From Lineus longissimus (lineage: Eukaryota; Nemertea; Pilidiophora; Heteronemertea; Lineidae), in NCBI RefSeq assembly GCF_910592395.1, contig NC_088311.1, forward strand, positions 3,598,501-3,662,500: 64,000 nucleotides of DNA, read 5' to 3'. A program made the position numbers and the translations under genes. Shown piece after piece: positions 24,601-36,677 of this stretch. The first letter of the stretch is position 1, and every line of letters starts with the position of its first letter. The notes beneath the pieces were generated by a model. That model worked only from the letters and a program-made list of their open reading frames with translations, searched no databases and had not been told where the DNA came from.

Positions 24601-27600
24601 AGTGACTGGAGACAGTCACAATCAAGCATTCGTTCAAAGACAGCATCATTCTCTAAGCGTCGTCAATGGTGATCATCGTTGTCAAGTCTCACTCGACCTA
24701 ACTGTCTCTGCCGCAGTTGGCTCGCCAGTCATTCTCCAAAGCGTCGTCAATGGTGAGCATCGTTGTCAAGTACACTTGACCTACTTGTCTCTGCAACAGT
24801 TGGATCACCAGTCAATCTCCAAGCGTCGTCAATGGTGACCATCGCCGACACGTCTCACTCGAACTACTGCCTCTGTCGCAGTTGGCTCTCGATCTCCAAG
24901 CGTCGTAAATGGTGATCACCAGTGTCAAGTCTGACCCAACCTATTGTCTCTGCCACAGTTGGCTCGCCAGTCATTCTCCAAGCGTCGTCAATGGTGATCA
25001 TCGTTAAAATGTGAGAATTTCAGCGGGTGCATGCAAAATTCGACAGACGGACAGAAGACCGGGAGATTGACAGCATCGGCCAACAACATTTTAGTTTCAA
25101 AAATTGTCGCGTGGTGGTGCTGATGATTGGGCAAAAGGTCAAGGTCAGTTTAGAATAGAATCTGTGATGTTGTTTAAAACGGGTTAATAAAACACCTTCT
25201 AACGAGGGATTTAACTCCCTGCTGAAGTTATCAAATGGAGAAGTATCTTCCTCGTAACAGAGAGTAAGGGCGGTCAGTACCAGTTTTTCAACAGCAGGTG
25301 AGATGATCACAGAAAATTACTCTTCTTGGAATGCATTTTCAGCTGTTTTTGCTAGGTTTTCATACATACAATACATGTAGGTCCTACACGAAGATAATTC
25401 CAAAGACTGAGGCACTCGTAGGCTAGCCCTGTTCATAATATATTGACAGTTTCTTTTTCTTTCACAGTTTTATAGACCAAAGGTCCAAGTCCACTGATCC
25501 CCTGACAATCATGCCGAAGACAAGAAGCCAAAGAAATCGACCAAGTGTTTATTTCCGCCTTCAACACACGGAGCATAAATTCCGTTTGTCATGTCAGCAG
25601 ATCGTACTTCTCAATCAAAGACTTGATGACCTTCAGTTACGTTATCATAGAGCTGTCAAGGCCGAGCAGCGGTCATTCAGATACAGTTTACGGTTACGTA
25701 TGGCTGTTTTGGAGGGTGTCCGGAACATGTATTACGAATACGCCTGTCGTAAAGCTGACGAATTGACAGACTTGCGTTGTCAGATTTTTGGACCAAACTC
25801 TGATGATGATGATAGCACGGAGGATGGAGAGGGCGAGGGAAATGAGGACACAAGTGCAAGTGAACATGGAGAAAATAACAATGCAGTTAATGTGACATGA
25901 TATGATGAAATTCTCCTGACAAGAAAAAGAGAATTTGTTATGTTGATGTATTCTGATTTGTGGTTACACTGTTACAGTGTTTTGGCATGGATTTTCCTCT
26001 GAGAATTTGGGATATCTATTTGTAATGCTTTTCTAGAGAACTGGAAGACTTTTAAAAGGATATCCTACCTGTTTAAGCATGTCAAAGCAGATAAATGTTC
26101 TTTGGATTTTTGCTGAGGAAGAATGACATCATGACTCAGCATTGGGCATTAAAAAACCCAATGCCATGCAGATTTTATTGCATCAGTCTTATAACCGTTG
26201 ATCCTTTAGGATTTATATCAACTATTTTAGCCTTGATTGGAAGCAGAGTTTCCTTTCAAGAAGCAACATGTGATTAATGATTTTAAAATAATTGGTTACA
26301 CAGTACAACTGTGTCCAAGTACTCGGTTTAAAGCATGTGACTCAACTCAATGAGTTACATGTTTGTCTTGTTGTAGTGGCACAACAAGCCACAATATCAT
26401 TGTGGTTATGAACAGGTTTGGGGACACAAGTTTAATGTTCATAGAGTTGGCTAAATATAAATATTTCTAAAACAACTGGAATTGGATCATGTGTCGAACT
26501 TTGTTGTACCTTTGTGTTTTATTGTTGATTTACAGACTTGGCCCAAACTCCCCAAGCTTTCTATTTTATGTGACACAACATGATTTATGAAGTACATATA
26601 GAATGTACTGTTGTTGTAAGAAACAATCCTATTGAAGAGCAATCATGCTAAATAAATTTGAATATTTTGAAAGATTTCTTTGTGTCGTTCTTTTACAACT
26701 TTGTGCTGCCAAAAATTGATAATCAAAAGCTGGTTGAGAAGACACACCAGGAGGAGATAGCCAAATGAACAGAAATGTCCATCATGACGCATCCGAAGTA
26801 ACTTGTATAGAAAGCTACCATCGGTTTGGTGCTTTGTAATGCAATGGACAACCAGAGGACCCCACTTAAGGAGCTGTCCTCTCTTGTGTCATGGTCCTGT
26901 CAAAAGATGGTTGGCCTGGGATCTGACCGCCAATAAGCAATAGCAATAGCAAAAGCGGCACCTCTCAAACAGTCACGAGATCAGTTTTTAAGAATGACTG
27001 TGACTGACAACTTGTGTTGGTGCCACTGAGTTATTAGTGAGGATTAATATCTCAGTTGGATCTGGGTGATTTTCAGAACAAAACCTGACAAGAATCCTTT
27101 CATAAGTTTAGTGGCTAAACTTCCACACTTACACACAAATTGGAGAAAGAAATTAAAATCTTCTGAGGATTACCTGTGTCAACCTTGGCACCGACATGCG
27201 ACACATCCACCCGCTGATGTTGACGAACTGGTGAGACACCTGGACTGGACTTTGATGGACTTCCCAACGGCCGCATTCCCTCCCTGGTCAGCTTACTCAT
27301 CGGTGCAAAAATGCCTGCAGTAATAGTAGATAGAATTTGAGGTTGGGCAGGATTTTCTTCGGAGGGCGTTTGTGACTTTTCTGCTGTGAGTAAGGCTTTG
27401 AACAATGACCACGTTACAGGTTTAGATGCTCATGGGCTCATGTTTCCTCTACATTCTACATGCTCAGCAGTGGTTAACTGCCCAATGGCGTTTTATAGTG
27501 TAAGCTCTCTAAACTAGTTTTTCAATGAACTGCTAGCAAATTTCCCAAAAGCGCAGGTTTCAATGAAATGAACATACCATATTTGAGAGGGCATGCAAAG

Positions 27601-30403
27601 TATGATATATTGCCAACTGTGCCATCATTCTTCCCCACAGGATCATCAAGCTCAACTCCGGCCCAGATTCCAGCTGCAAATTCGGTCGGACCACAGTATC
27701 TGAGAGTGCCATGCTGCAATAGAAACAATCAAGTTGAAAAGCATTGTCTTAAATGAGATACATAAAGTCACCTCAAGATGAACGAGAAGCTTGCAGCATT
27801 GTCTTGAAATTGAACCAGTATTAGAAACATGGGTTGCAACCCAAGTGACTTGTTCCATAATTATAAGGTCAATTAACAGCAATTTTGATATGACGAAAGC
27901 TGTCAGGACTGCAAAATTCTTCTGGGAAGACTCCCTTTCCACCCTAGCTAATCTGCATCACCACTGGCACAACCAACAACCATTAGTCTACTACTACTAA
28001 TACCCCTTACCTTTGCTCCCCCAACAACAACCCTCTCCCCCAGTTCTATCCCCAGGGCTCGCAGAGTCACCTTGCCAGGTACAAGGTCATAATTGGCTGG
28101 CTGTTTCTTGGGCGTGGCTGGCTCAGCTTCCGACAACATTTTCTTCATTTTAAGAGCGAGACGACCCGATTCGGAATTAGTATCAGGATGACCTGAATCT
28201 GGAAGGACATCTGAAGTGAGAGAAAAACAAGATTGAGTATTTATCACACTGGCATGACTCACTTCCCTTATTAGTATATCCTCCAAGTAAACATTCATCC
28301 TACCATATGGTGTCCTCCCGTGATCATCCTTGATACACACATTGGCACCATTCTGTATCAGGCACTTAGCAGCTTCAAAGGCCAGGTTGGAAGCAGCAAT
28401 ATGGAGGGCTGCACCGTGGTCAAACTCAGAGCATGTGCAATCAATATCTGGAAAGAGTCAAGCAAATACAATTACTTTACACTTACCTCTCTCAAAGTTT
28501 TCATTCAAGGAGTCATTCTTCACAATTCCAAACAGACACCATCATCGTCATTTACCCGTTGCTCTATACACAGCATTATGGCATCCATGAGTCTGTGCCA
28601 GCCAGCCGTGTCTTGTGTGCCCCATGTCTACTCATGCCATAACTTGTTTAATGCCTGCCTTTCCAGGTCAACAGACCTTCTCCAGATTCCCTTTATTCTA
28701 CCTTAGTTCCTGTTTCCAGTGTCCAATGCAGAACTCTGAGGGGAAGTCAGGATTTCTCCATGCCCATGATAACTAACCTATACCCCTGGAAGCTTTCAAA
28801 AGAACACGGATCACAGCTGGGCAGTCAAAATAAGCAGCATAATGAAGTGCGGACATATTCGTCCATCGACATCTGATGAAGACATCAGCGCCTGACGAGA
28901 TAAGGAGATTCACTGCCTTGCAGGCTGCCGTGGCATCTCCCATTCCGTGGGCTCCAGCTTTCGCAGCAAAGTGAAGCAGTGTCATGTCTGTGAGACCATC
29001 CCGATCGTTTGGATTTGCCCCTCGCTGTAGGATCTGAAAAAGGAGACGAGAAAAATGAAGTCCTTTCTGACAGTTCTAAAGTGCCAAGTCAATTTCGTCT
29101 GACCTGTCTTTCCAATGATGTTCCTTTGTTAAGTACATGCAACTTAATAATTTCGTGCCATGAAGGGAGGATGTGACGACCTCCTGTGGGGACTGAGGTC
29201 AGGGGTGCCTGGCTAAGTCGGGATTGTCTCCCCATTATGGAGATACTCTTATTCCTTTTCTAGGAAAGACTATGTTTCCTTCATTTTCATCATTTGAGAA
29301 TCAGTCAACCAATTGGTTCAACAACCCAAACACTGAAAACTCTTGTAAGAGCAGGAGGTAGCCAGACAGTAATAGACACCATGTTGCATGACTCATTTCA
29401 TCGACACCTGAACATGGTGGAAAAACATCACTAAATTCCATGATCACAGGTTCACATTCCGTCTGTTGAACCCGCTAACTCAATCTAAACAAGGATAAAG
29501 AAAGACTCATTCTTGGTCAAACTGAATGATCTTATGGTTTCATTTTTTTTGTCAGTTCAGTATTTTTGAATTTGAAAACACACCTCCTTTATCAATGTCT
29601 CTATATTTTGCTGCGACTGTGGTGTCCATTGGCGCAAAATCGCAAAGATTTCTGGAATCCCAGTTTGTTCTGTATTGGCTAAGATACCGGAACATCCTGG
29701 ACAGCTAGGGTCAAAGAATGTTAGATCCAACTTTTGGCAGGTGTGGCATAATGGTGGATCAACGGCTAAATGGATGAAAGGCTTTTCTCGAGATTTGACG
29801 CTAACTTCGGCCGAGCCTCCACTGGAATTGGATGCATCATCGACGGCGTCATTGACAGGATCTGTCTCCTCGTCTGTTAGTGTCATCTCATTTGCATAAC
29901 CATTTATTCTGGAAAGATAAAAACACAAATTTTGTTAAAAAGATGCTACCAAGGAAGCCGGGGCGGTTAATGTAAAGGCAGACGTGCAAAGCTTTCAAAA
30001 TTCAGGTCAGCTCAGCCCATTGATGAAGATCTCCGATGTGTCAAGCTCAACTCACGATTAGGGACAGAGTGTATTCTAGAACTAATAAGGGAGATCATAA
30101 GGCTGAAATGAATTGTTAACAATCATTTTCTATATACGTTTGGTGGTTAAAGATGCGATTGGTACTGAAAGATAATGTTTTTCCTTCTGGAAATCAAACC
30201 ACCTCATGGACAGGTCAGAGCTGAGGTTGATTAAATTTAATGTGATAAAGTGCTTACTCTATGGATGTGGTTATTAAGTATGAGCAATCCTCAAACCAGG
30301 AATCCTCAAAACTGTCACAGAACTCCTTCTCATCGTCACCCTCGTATATTGACAACCGTTTTGAAAACAACTGCGGGTGGACTTCGACGCTACAGACAGA
30401 CAT
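21602..30403 (-). CDS. CLIP4: CAP-Gly domain-containing linker protein 4-like, 14 coding exons
   Basis: This is a microtubule or membrane-adaptor protein of the CLIP3/CLIP4 type, predicted at about 713 aa (human CLIP4 is about 705). Coding exons in order: 30258-30403, 29584-29908, 28784-29033, 28304-28447, 28011-28210, 27578-27713, 27174-27314, 24341-24472, 23883-24006, 23551-23654, 23271-23297 (27-bp microexon), 22552-22630, 22202-22314, 21602-21822; all phases agree. Residues about 115-155 hold the family block FFDPSCPGC and IFAILRQWTPQSQQNIETL. Residues 157-288 hold ankyrin repeats (LTDMTLLHFAAKAGAHG, NMSALHYAAYF, GAALHIAASN). Three CAP-Gly domains follow, with GKNDGTV, GRNNGTV and GKNDGSV; the middle one departs from GKND. 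Two acceptors 12 bp apart (exon highs 23654 and 23642) are both in frame for exon 10. The ATG at 30403 follows an acceptor, so the 5' UTR is spliced. ATG 29886 is an alternative start. Confidence 0.93.
21855..22075 (+). mobile_element. tRNA-derived SINE-like element in a CLIP4 intron
   Basis: A pol III A-box-like ACTTAGTGGTTAAAACTGC (from about 21867) is followed about 40 bp later by a B-box-like GAGTTCAAGTCCC (21910-21922). A tail block CTGTCGGATGAGACTAAAA then TGTGGTCTCTTGTACCC (22002-22040) resembles the conserved 3' domain of widespread marine-invertebrate SINEs, as far as I recall it. It lies antisense in the last CLIP4 intron. It is not a tRNA gene: the acceptor stem does not pair and the tail continues for over 100 bp. 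Confidence 0.55.
24650..25010. repeat. Degenerate tandem repeat, about 77-84 bp unit, 4-5 copies
   Basis: The anchor AGCGTCGTCAATGGTGATCA recurs at about 24656, 24740, 24822, 24899 and 24981. Between anchors are GTTGTCAAGTCTCACTCGAC, CTGTCTCTGCCGCAGTTGGC and TCGCCAGTCATTCTCCA. Spacings of 84, 82, 77 and 82 bp show small indels. It lies in a CLIP4 intron, some 300-650 bp upstream of the proposed first intron of the nested gene. Confidence 0.85.
25511..25900 (+). CDS. Unrecognised 129-aa protein, gene nested in a CLIP4 intron
   Basis: I do not recognise this family. The N-terminus is basic (MPKTRSQRNRPS), residues about 20-85 are predicted helical and possibly coiled-coil (FRLSCQQIVLLNQRLDDLQL, SLRLRMAVLEGVRNMYYEYA), and the C-terminal third is acidic and low complexity (SDDDDSTEDGEGEGNEDTSA). 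The ATG follows AATC and the frame is open for all 390 bases. A strong acceptor (TTTCTTTCACAG, exon from 25468) sits 43 bp upstream, and a consensus donor GCAG|GTGAGA ends a possible noncoding exon at 25297, so the gene seems to have a spliced 5' UTR and is not a simple retrocopy. A poly(A) signal lies at 26651. The coding strand is opposite to the host CLIP4 gene. The amphipathic, charged composition suggests a nuclear or adaptor role, but that is only inference. Confidence 0.68.
   Translation: MPKTRSQRNRPSVYFRLQHTEHKFRLSCQQIVLLNQRLDDLQLRYHRAVKAEQRSFRYSLRLRMAVLEGVRNMYYEYACRKADELTDLRCQIFGPNSDDDDSTEDGEGEGNEDTSASEHGENNNAVNVT
26651..26656 (+). terminator. Poly(A) signal of the nested gene
   Basis: AATAAA lies 750 bp downstream of the nested gene's stop codon and is followed within 40 bp by a T/GT-rich stretch (TTTCTTTGTGTCG), the usual layout of a cleavage site. 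It supports a real plus-strand transcript of about 1.4 kb. Confidence 0.6.
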
Positions 30404-30405
30404 CA

Positions 30406-33400
30406 CTGCATAGGTCCAATTCCTTCAATATATTAGCATGCAGCTAGGAATCCTGGCAAGGGATATATGTTCCTATGTGAAGTTACTTTAAACTGCCCAG
30501 TCTTGGACTAGGCCACTTCCGCACATTTGAAATAATGAAATCCTTTCCAAGGAGGCAGTTGTTTGATAATACAAAACTTTTACACCAGTTCTATTCCTCT
30601 AGGTAAAGATGCTCCTGCAAAATCTTCAAACTAATTGCAATTTTCAGCAGGTGACTGCAAACAACTGCTTTAGTCTAAATTCCAGACATATTACACGCGA
30701 CTGAAATACCACAGTTTTACAGTTTTTATCATCAGGACTTGCAAGCAACAGGAGCCATGCAAGAAATAATCCAATTTTTTTAAGGGAAAAGCACTTCAAA
30801 ATCCGAAAAAATTATTGGATCAAGATGTGTAAAATATACAGTTGTATCTGTAATTCTACCAAAAAATGACTGGATAAGGTCAATCCAAATCCACTTCTAT
30901 TCCAAAATAAATCGATTGAGCAGGAAAATGAAAACAGCAATAAAAATGGAGTCCACACTCTTACTGTTGAAGTCTGACAATATGAATGTGAATTATTATT
31001 ATTCAAGACTATATTAGAGCAATAACACCGAGTTGGCTCAGGTTTTTTAATCAGGGGACGTTTTGATAAGATTAATCTCTAAATCTGTTTGGTTGAATAG
31101 GTAATCACAATACAATTATACACCTTTGATAAATTATTATGTAATGTTTCACAAGTCGAGACAAGCCCTTTGACTAGCTAAAAAGCATTACCAAAAACTA
31201 TTCAAATATGTTTTTATCGGCCAATCAATAAAATCAATAAAAAATTAACACCAAACATATGGACTTAAAATCATGCACAAGTTACATTTATCCTACCAAT
31301 TATTAATGCCAGGGGTGATATTGCCAAAATTTATCAATAACCGTGCATGATTTTATAGTCCCGACAGCGGGGAACTTCGATTCGAGGCCCCTGCCCCAGC
31401 TTGTTCATCACAACCTTCAATGTATCGAGCTAATAACTCAGTGTGCCACCCATCCAGAACAAAGAGCCTGCCATGCACGGGTGACCATGAATGACCCACT
31501 CAGGACTCATAAACAGTATGGTCCTTCACTTAATGATTTATATCATAACCTGAAGAAAAGGAACATGTCAGATAACAAAGAAACATGTATCAATACAAAC
31601 CATTAATACAATATTTGGCAGATAATATAAATATTCTTGCAGATATTTTTTCAAGTTTTGTAAACAGCCATGACAAATTCATATGAGACAACATTTGTTT
31701 GCTATACATGCCAAACTCTGTCCTGTCCTTGCTTTTGCTTTAGCCAGGTCAGGATCTTGTTATTCAAACAAGTTTTGTCACCAGTTGGGAGTTGAAAACC
31801 TAAAAAGAATTCTAGCTGGCACAAAATACTGGGGTTGGTTGTCCCGCACCTCACATATTAAACAGGGAACAAGTTTCCTACATGAGTATACAATCCCCAA
31901 TCAACTTCCATCATATTGTCAACTGATTATCCCATTATAACCCTACATGTGACCCTCTCCCAGATGGGTGAATCAAATTACCTGTGTGTCCCTTCTGATC
32001 GGAGAAGAAATTCTTTTGCCCAGAGTATAACAATAATCCCGAGCATACGAGGAAGGAAAAACAGAGTGTAGTGCTTACCTTTCATGCCATTTACCTTCAG
32101 AGAAGTAAACATCATATTTTTCCATGTCAACATTGGACATGACCAGAACATTCCCACTGCTCAGTTGATACCTCATTGTAGACACTCTTATAATCCAGAG
32201 AAAAGATTTATCGATTGTAGATTGATCCAACAATTGTTTTACAAATCATTCTTTTTACTACAACTTCATAAAATTCACTTTGATGTCCTCCAAAAACCTT
32301 GCAGTTGAATCAGACGAAAGATATTACCTCCACTGACTTGTCAAAATCTCATTGCCAAACAAATTTTGAAATCGTCATCCAACATCAATTGCCTTTTGAA
32401 ATTTGTCCAGATTACAATTTTAGTCCAACATCCACTACTTACTCCAAAACTCGTTGAATATGGACATAATGTAAACCTTGACTGTCGGTTCGATGATCTG
32501 TGTGTACCCAATCCTATTGAATTTGACAGCAATGACAATAACTGATACCACACAAAAGCATAATTTGTCCGTAATATTGTCAAATTGAATTTTTATCATT
32601 TGGCAAATTTGATTCAATTCAAGTACCGAGGGTATGCGACATAAACAACGTGCAATAGTCAAAGGCACTTCCCACTTCCCTGCATGATGCTCATTTATTT
32701 CATGGCCAAAGAATGACTTGACAGTCCGACCATTCTTGTCAGAATAACGACAATAGGCGCATGTACAAGGTTGGACATGTCTAATTTCTTGTCAGTCAGG
32801 ACACTTGTCCAGACCCTAGGCCTATTGTGTTGTTGAAAGCGCAGACCTAGGAGTCATGTAATTAAATGTCTTTACATGTATGTGTCATGCCATCTGAACA
32901 TTTTCTTAACCAAATTTTGTTTTTCTTTTCTTATTATGGGTTTTCACAACCAATGAAAATATAACAACATTTGAAGAGCGGCATGGGTGTGACAACATTT
33001 AAAAATTTGACAACCCACTGGGCCTTGAATTCATGGCTCAACATGCAGTGACCAATTACAGATAGAATTTCTAAAGTAGTCCAGAAAGTGTACTATTTCA
33101 CTCAAAAGTTTGTCTAGGACCGTACGCTAGCCTATTATTCATGTTACAAGTATTACACAAAGTATACAAATGAACTGAAGTATTTATTTAGTAAATTCAA
33201 CAAGAAAAGAGACATTTTATCATCGGTTCAATCCCAGTAATCTTTGCATAAGGGAGTTTGTTTTTGCACCACTTAACCCTTTGTATCCTGGCAAATAATG
33301 ACATTTTAGTGACAGGTCTAGAATCACCATACACAAGCAAGAACTTGCAAATAAGACCAGTTTTACCCAAAACAACCATAGTTCCCTTGCCTTAGGTTTT

Positions 33401-34794
33401 TTCTAAACATGATGATTATCATGGTTTGAATTATTGATTACATCATATATTACTGCCCAGGACACAGGGGAGTATACCAACAGCATCAAAGCTTTGAGGT
33501 CATTGTATTTCTAAGCCATCCCCAGAACACAATATGCCACGGCTTTATAACTTTTAACATCTGCCCTGGCTTTGAACAACAATTTCTTTCAACACTGAAA
33601 TCTCAGAAAAATTTTCAAGATAATTAAACTTTGGACTCATTTTCCTATTAAATTTTCAGGGATGACTGAGCAATGAAGAGGCCCAAACTTGTAAAATGAA
33701 CAGGTTGGATTTGTGACATGACAGGCATAGATCTCTCATCACAAACCAATTGTAATTCCACAAAGACATTTGACGTGTTTTGTGTTAACTTGAGAGGAGG
33801 GGATGCCCTTAAACAAATTTTGGCCATTCTGAAGTTTAAAATGTTCATCTTTATGTCTTCTTAAATACCGGTAATTGGAATATCTAATCAAGTAATCATG
33901 AGGTTCATAACCCTTTAGCTGGCTAACCATGAATGTGCAAATTGGAATGTCGATATCATGGTACGTAAGATTGCATGTTCACAAATTGCACAAGATCCAT
34001 TTAATGGTGGATGCCAAGCATTACTTTCTGTTGATTTATGATGTTGATTTATAGCAGAAGAGCACATTGAAGAGAAACCATTGACTTCTCTCAATGAAGC
34101 TGTGAAGTAATCAGAAGCTGCCATCAATACCAAAGCAGTCCTTCACCAGAATGGTCACTCAAACCTAACCAGACTGCCACACATCTTCATACAATATAAC
34201 GTAAACTATTTCCACATGCACTTCACAAATATGCAGCAACAAAAAACAACGAAGTGATCAGGTAGCATTCTGAATGTACCTGCTAGAGGAATGTCAAGGA
34301 GCATTCATAAACCTACATGTAGGCAGGCAATAAAGTGAGTGCAACAAACCATCATGAGCAACCGAGAGAATCAATCAACCAGGCACCACTGCTTAGTAAG
34401 TAGGAGGGCCCGCCTTGAATACACATTATTACACAGATTTAGATGAGACTCTCGGCAAGCTGGAGAATTGATTCTCCAGGGTGATTAGTCAGTGTTACCG
34501 CCATGGGATTGGGAACAGGGTACATCATACATAACATGTCAGGGTGGATGCGACATCATTACCCACCAATAGGAAAAAAGCTTTCCCCACTTTTCATGTC
34601 CTTCGATATCATAAACATGTAAGAGAATCTACATAATTTACGATCGGGGATGGTAAATTTCAACAAGTCAGGCCCTCTTCCAATAACATACAGAACAACA
34701 GATGATAATTTCTCTAATCTCTTGTCTTGTGTCACCCTGTAGGCCTACATGACCATAATTTGACACGGAAAAGAGTGAAGAATTTGATACTCAC
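30406..34794 (-). other. CLIP4 first intron (5' UTR intron), about 4.4 kb
   Basis: This is bounded by the donor GCT|GTGAGT of the noncoding first exon (34795) and the acceptor ACCTATGCAG just before the start codon at 30403. It is AT-rich and contains a SINE-like unit (31335-31485) and no supported exon on either strand. Other unseen 5' UTR exons are possible. Confidence 0.55.
31335..31485 (-). mobile_element. tRNA-derived SINE-like element, minus strand
   Basis: Read on the minus strand, GGTGGCACACTGAGTTATTA forms an A-box-like start, CCTCGAATCGAAGTTCC a B-box/T-arm, and CCGCTGTCGGGACTATAAAA then TCATGCACGG the tail. The tail resembles that of the element at 21855-22075 (GTCGG-GAGACTAAAA), so both may belong to one family. 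It is in the same orientation as the CLIP4-type gene. Confidence 0.45.
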
Positions 34795-34990
34795 AGCAAA
34801 ACTGGATTTCCTTCTCCTTCTATCTTTCCCCTTTTGAATAAACTAATATTCACTTTACCACAAGTCCAGCACTTTTGAAGCAAAAATAAAGCAGTAAGCA
34901 GTAATTTTATAAAGAAAACAAAACTTTTCTGTTCCGGCCTTGACCCCACTAACAGGAACGAGGTTGCCAGGCTAATTGGTAGTCTTGTAC
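34795..34990 (-). other. Probable noncoding first exon of the CLIP4-type gene
   Basis: On the minus strand a purine-rich stretch (GAAAGATAGAAGGAGAAGGA) ends in TTTTGCT|GTGAGT, a good donor at 34794-34793. No downstream ATG frame is needed because the start codon is in the next exon. The 5' limit is a guess set by the gap to PSMG3. Confidence 0.4.
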
Positions 34991-35056
34991 AATGTAATTA
35001 TCTCCTAAAAGGAACTACCGAACCAACAAATTGTTGACTTGTGCAAGACATTCAAT
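34870..35056. promoter_or_regulatory. Shared head-to-head promoter region of CLIP4-type gene and PSMG3
   Basis: The proposed first exon of the CLIP4-type gene (minus) and the PSMG3 start codon (plus, 35057) are only about 260 bp apart and point away from each other. The gap has locally higher GC (TTCCGGCCTTGACCCCAC, AGGAACGAGGTTGCCAGG) and no obvious TATA box, as is usual for bidirectional housekeeping promoters. The exact transcription starts are not visible. Confidence 0.45.
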
Positions 35057-36538
35057 ATGGCAGCGCCCATGACAAAATTTTCTGTTCCAGTAAAACAGGT
35101 ATATTACGAATTCCTGGTAATTTCAGAAACTGTCTTTGGAGTTAAAACTACGATAAGAGATACTGTAAACTTTACAAATCAAGGATATGTCCAGTTCTGC
35201 TTCTAAAACTAACTTTAAATTGAATTTGAATATGTACACAGAAACACAGTGGTGAATGCACTAGTTTCAAACTCGTTCCCAGAGATGTGTCCTTAATAAC
35301 TGTGTTCACCATGAATCAAGGCTAAAACGTATGTGTAGGTTTGCCGAAGCATACCAGTATGGTTGTCAGCTGTAGTTGTGACACATTTAACTGTCTGTGT
35401 GTGTTTACTGAAACGATCAGTTTTTCTTTAATTGAGCCTGAGGGTAAGAAGATCTTAGTCTAGGCACAGAACGTACCCGGCCGGGAACTGTCAAACTGAT
35501 CCTTTCCTTATTATGTCATGTAGAACATCCTTTATTGTCTGGAACATTATGTGCATATGTCAGTCGTTCATTTTGTTATGCATAAATGTCAATGTGCATA
35601 CAATATGTCAATCATTATGTTACTTTCAGAATGCTGCCCTCATCAATGATATCCACACTGAAGTTGTGTGTTCAAATTATAATGATGTAGCGTTTATTAT
35701 TGTCACACAGTATCAAAAGATGGGCACATTAGTAAGTATTTTGAATTATCGCATCGAAAATGGGCAATAATTGAACACAAACTGCAGAATAGCTTCCTTA
35801 TCAACCACTTTCAAATGTTTGATGTCATGACTGCGATAAGGTTGTCAACAGGATACTGTTTACACAAGAAAGAATTGGTATATTATACTCCAGTATAAAT
35901 GTAGTGAATTGTTTATGGTTCAGCATGTGGTAATCTTTAAAGATTTCAATTGAAAAATCAATATCCACAGAACCTTGTACCCTGGTGTTTAACAATAGAA
36001 CTAAATTGATGGTTGATAACTAAATGCCGAGTTTGATCAATTTTAAGTGAAGTCTTTTCTCATCATCTTCAGATGGATATAACAAAAGATGTGGTGCTGG
36101 AAGACAGAGGCGATGCCACCTACACAACAAAAGTGCTTTTAGGGAAAGACGAGGTGCGTCAACTGAACTGAATATCCTTTTAAAAGGGACGAAATTCACC
36201 AAGTTGCTGCTCTTGGAAGATCTCGTCTGCAGGAAAAACTAGTAATTGCAAGGTTTGATATTGATGCAGATTGCAAAAAATGCCTCCTTTGCTTTAGATA
36301 GCGTATGCTTATTGATTAAATAGGCCCATCTCAAAAATATCATGTTAGTACAAGAATTCTGTGGTTTCCTGAATTCTATCTCTTTTATTTTCAGCCAATT
36401 CTTCATGTTATCGCAAAACAGATAGTCACTAAAATCAACCTGAAGAAGCCAGTGCTGTTGTCGTTAGCTTTGAAGGACACATCACGAGAGACATTACGAG
36501 CAATACTTGGACTGTTAGAAAAGGCAACAGTGTGGTGA
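35057..36538 (+). CDS. PSMG3: Proteasome assembly chaperone 3
   Basis: PSMG3 (PAC3) pairs with PSMG4 and helps assemble the alpha ring of the 20S proteasome in the cytoplasm. Exons 35057-35098, 35630-35731, 36073-36153 and 36395-36538 are all phase 0 and give 122 aa, the same length as the human protein. Matching blocks are TEVVCSNYNDVAFIIVTQYQ, KMGTL, TTKVLLGKDEPILHV and the C-terminus ending in VW. The start codon lies in ATGGCAGCG, a favourable context. An AATAAA at 36672 ends the unit. The copy looks intact, and is a convergent neighbour of the receptor kinase gene. Confidence 0.95.
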
Positions 36539-36671
36539 AAAGATACTTGGACTTTTACAAAGACAGTGTCATGCTAAACTGGAGGAGTTCAAAGCCACAG
36601 ATGCATTTTAATTCGAAGAACGTGATTGGTGAACCCTCACTCTTTTCGTAAAGATTTATGTAAATAGAACT

Positions 36672-36677
36672 AATAAA
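36672..36677 (+). terminator. Poly(A) signal of PSMG3
   Basis: AATAAA occurs 134 bp after the PSMG3 stop codon and is followed by TTTTTTTGTCAG, a T-rich downstream element. The next 350 bp to 37050 contain no supported feature. Confidence 0.7.

Larger units (their letters stand above)
24473..27173. other. Large CLIP4 intron with a tandem repeat and a nested gene
   Basis: This intron joins the exon ending the first CAP-Gly region (27174) to the exon starting the second (24472). From the CLIP4 side it holds the 3' UTR and ORF of a plus-strand nested gene and a degenerate tandem repeat, both listed separately. Nothing else could be supported in 26680-27170. Confidence 0.8.
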
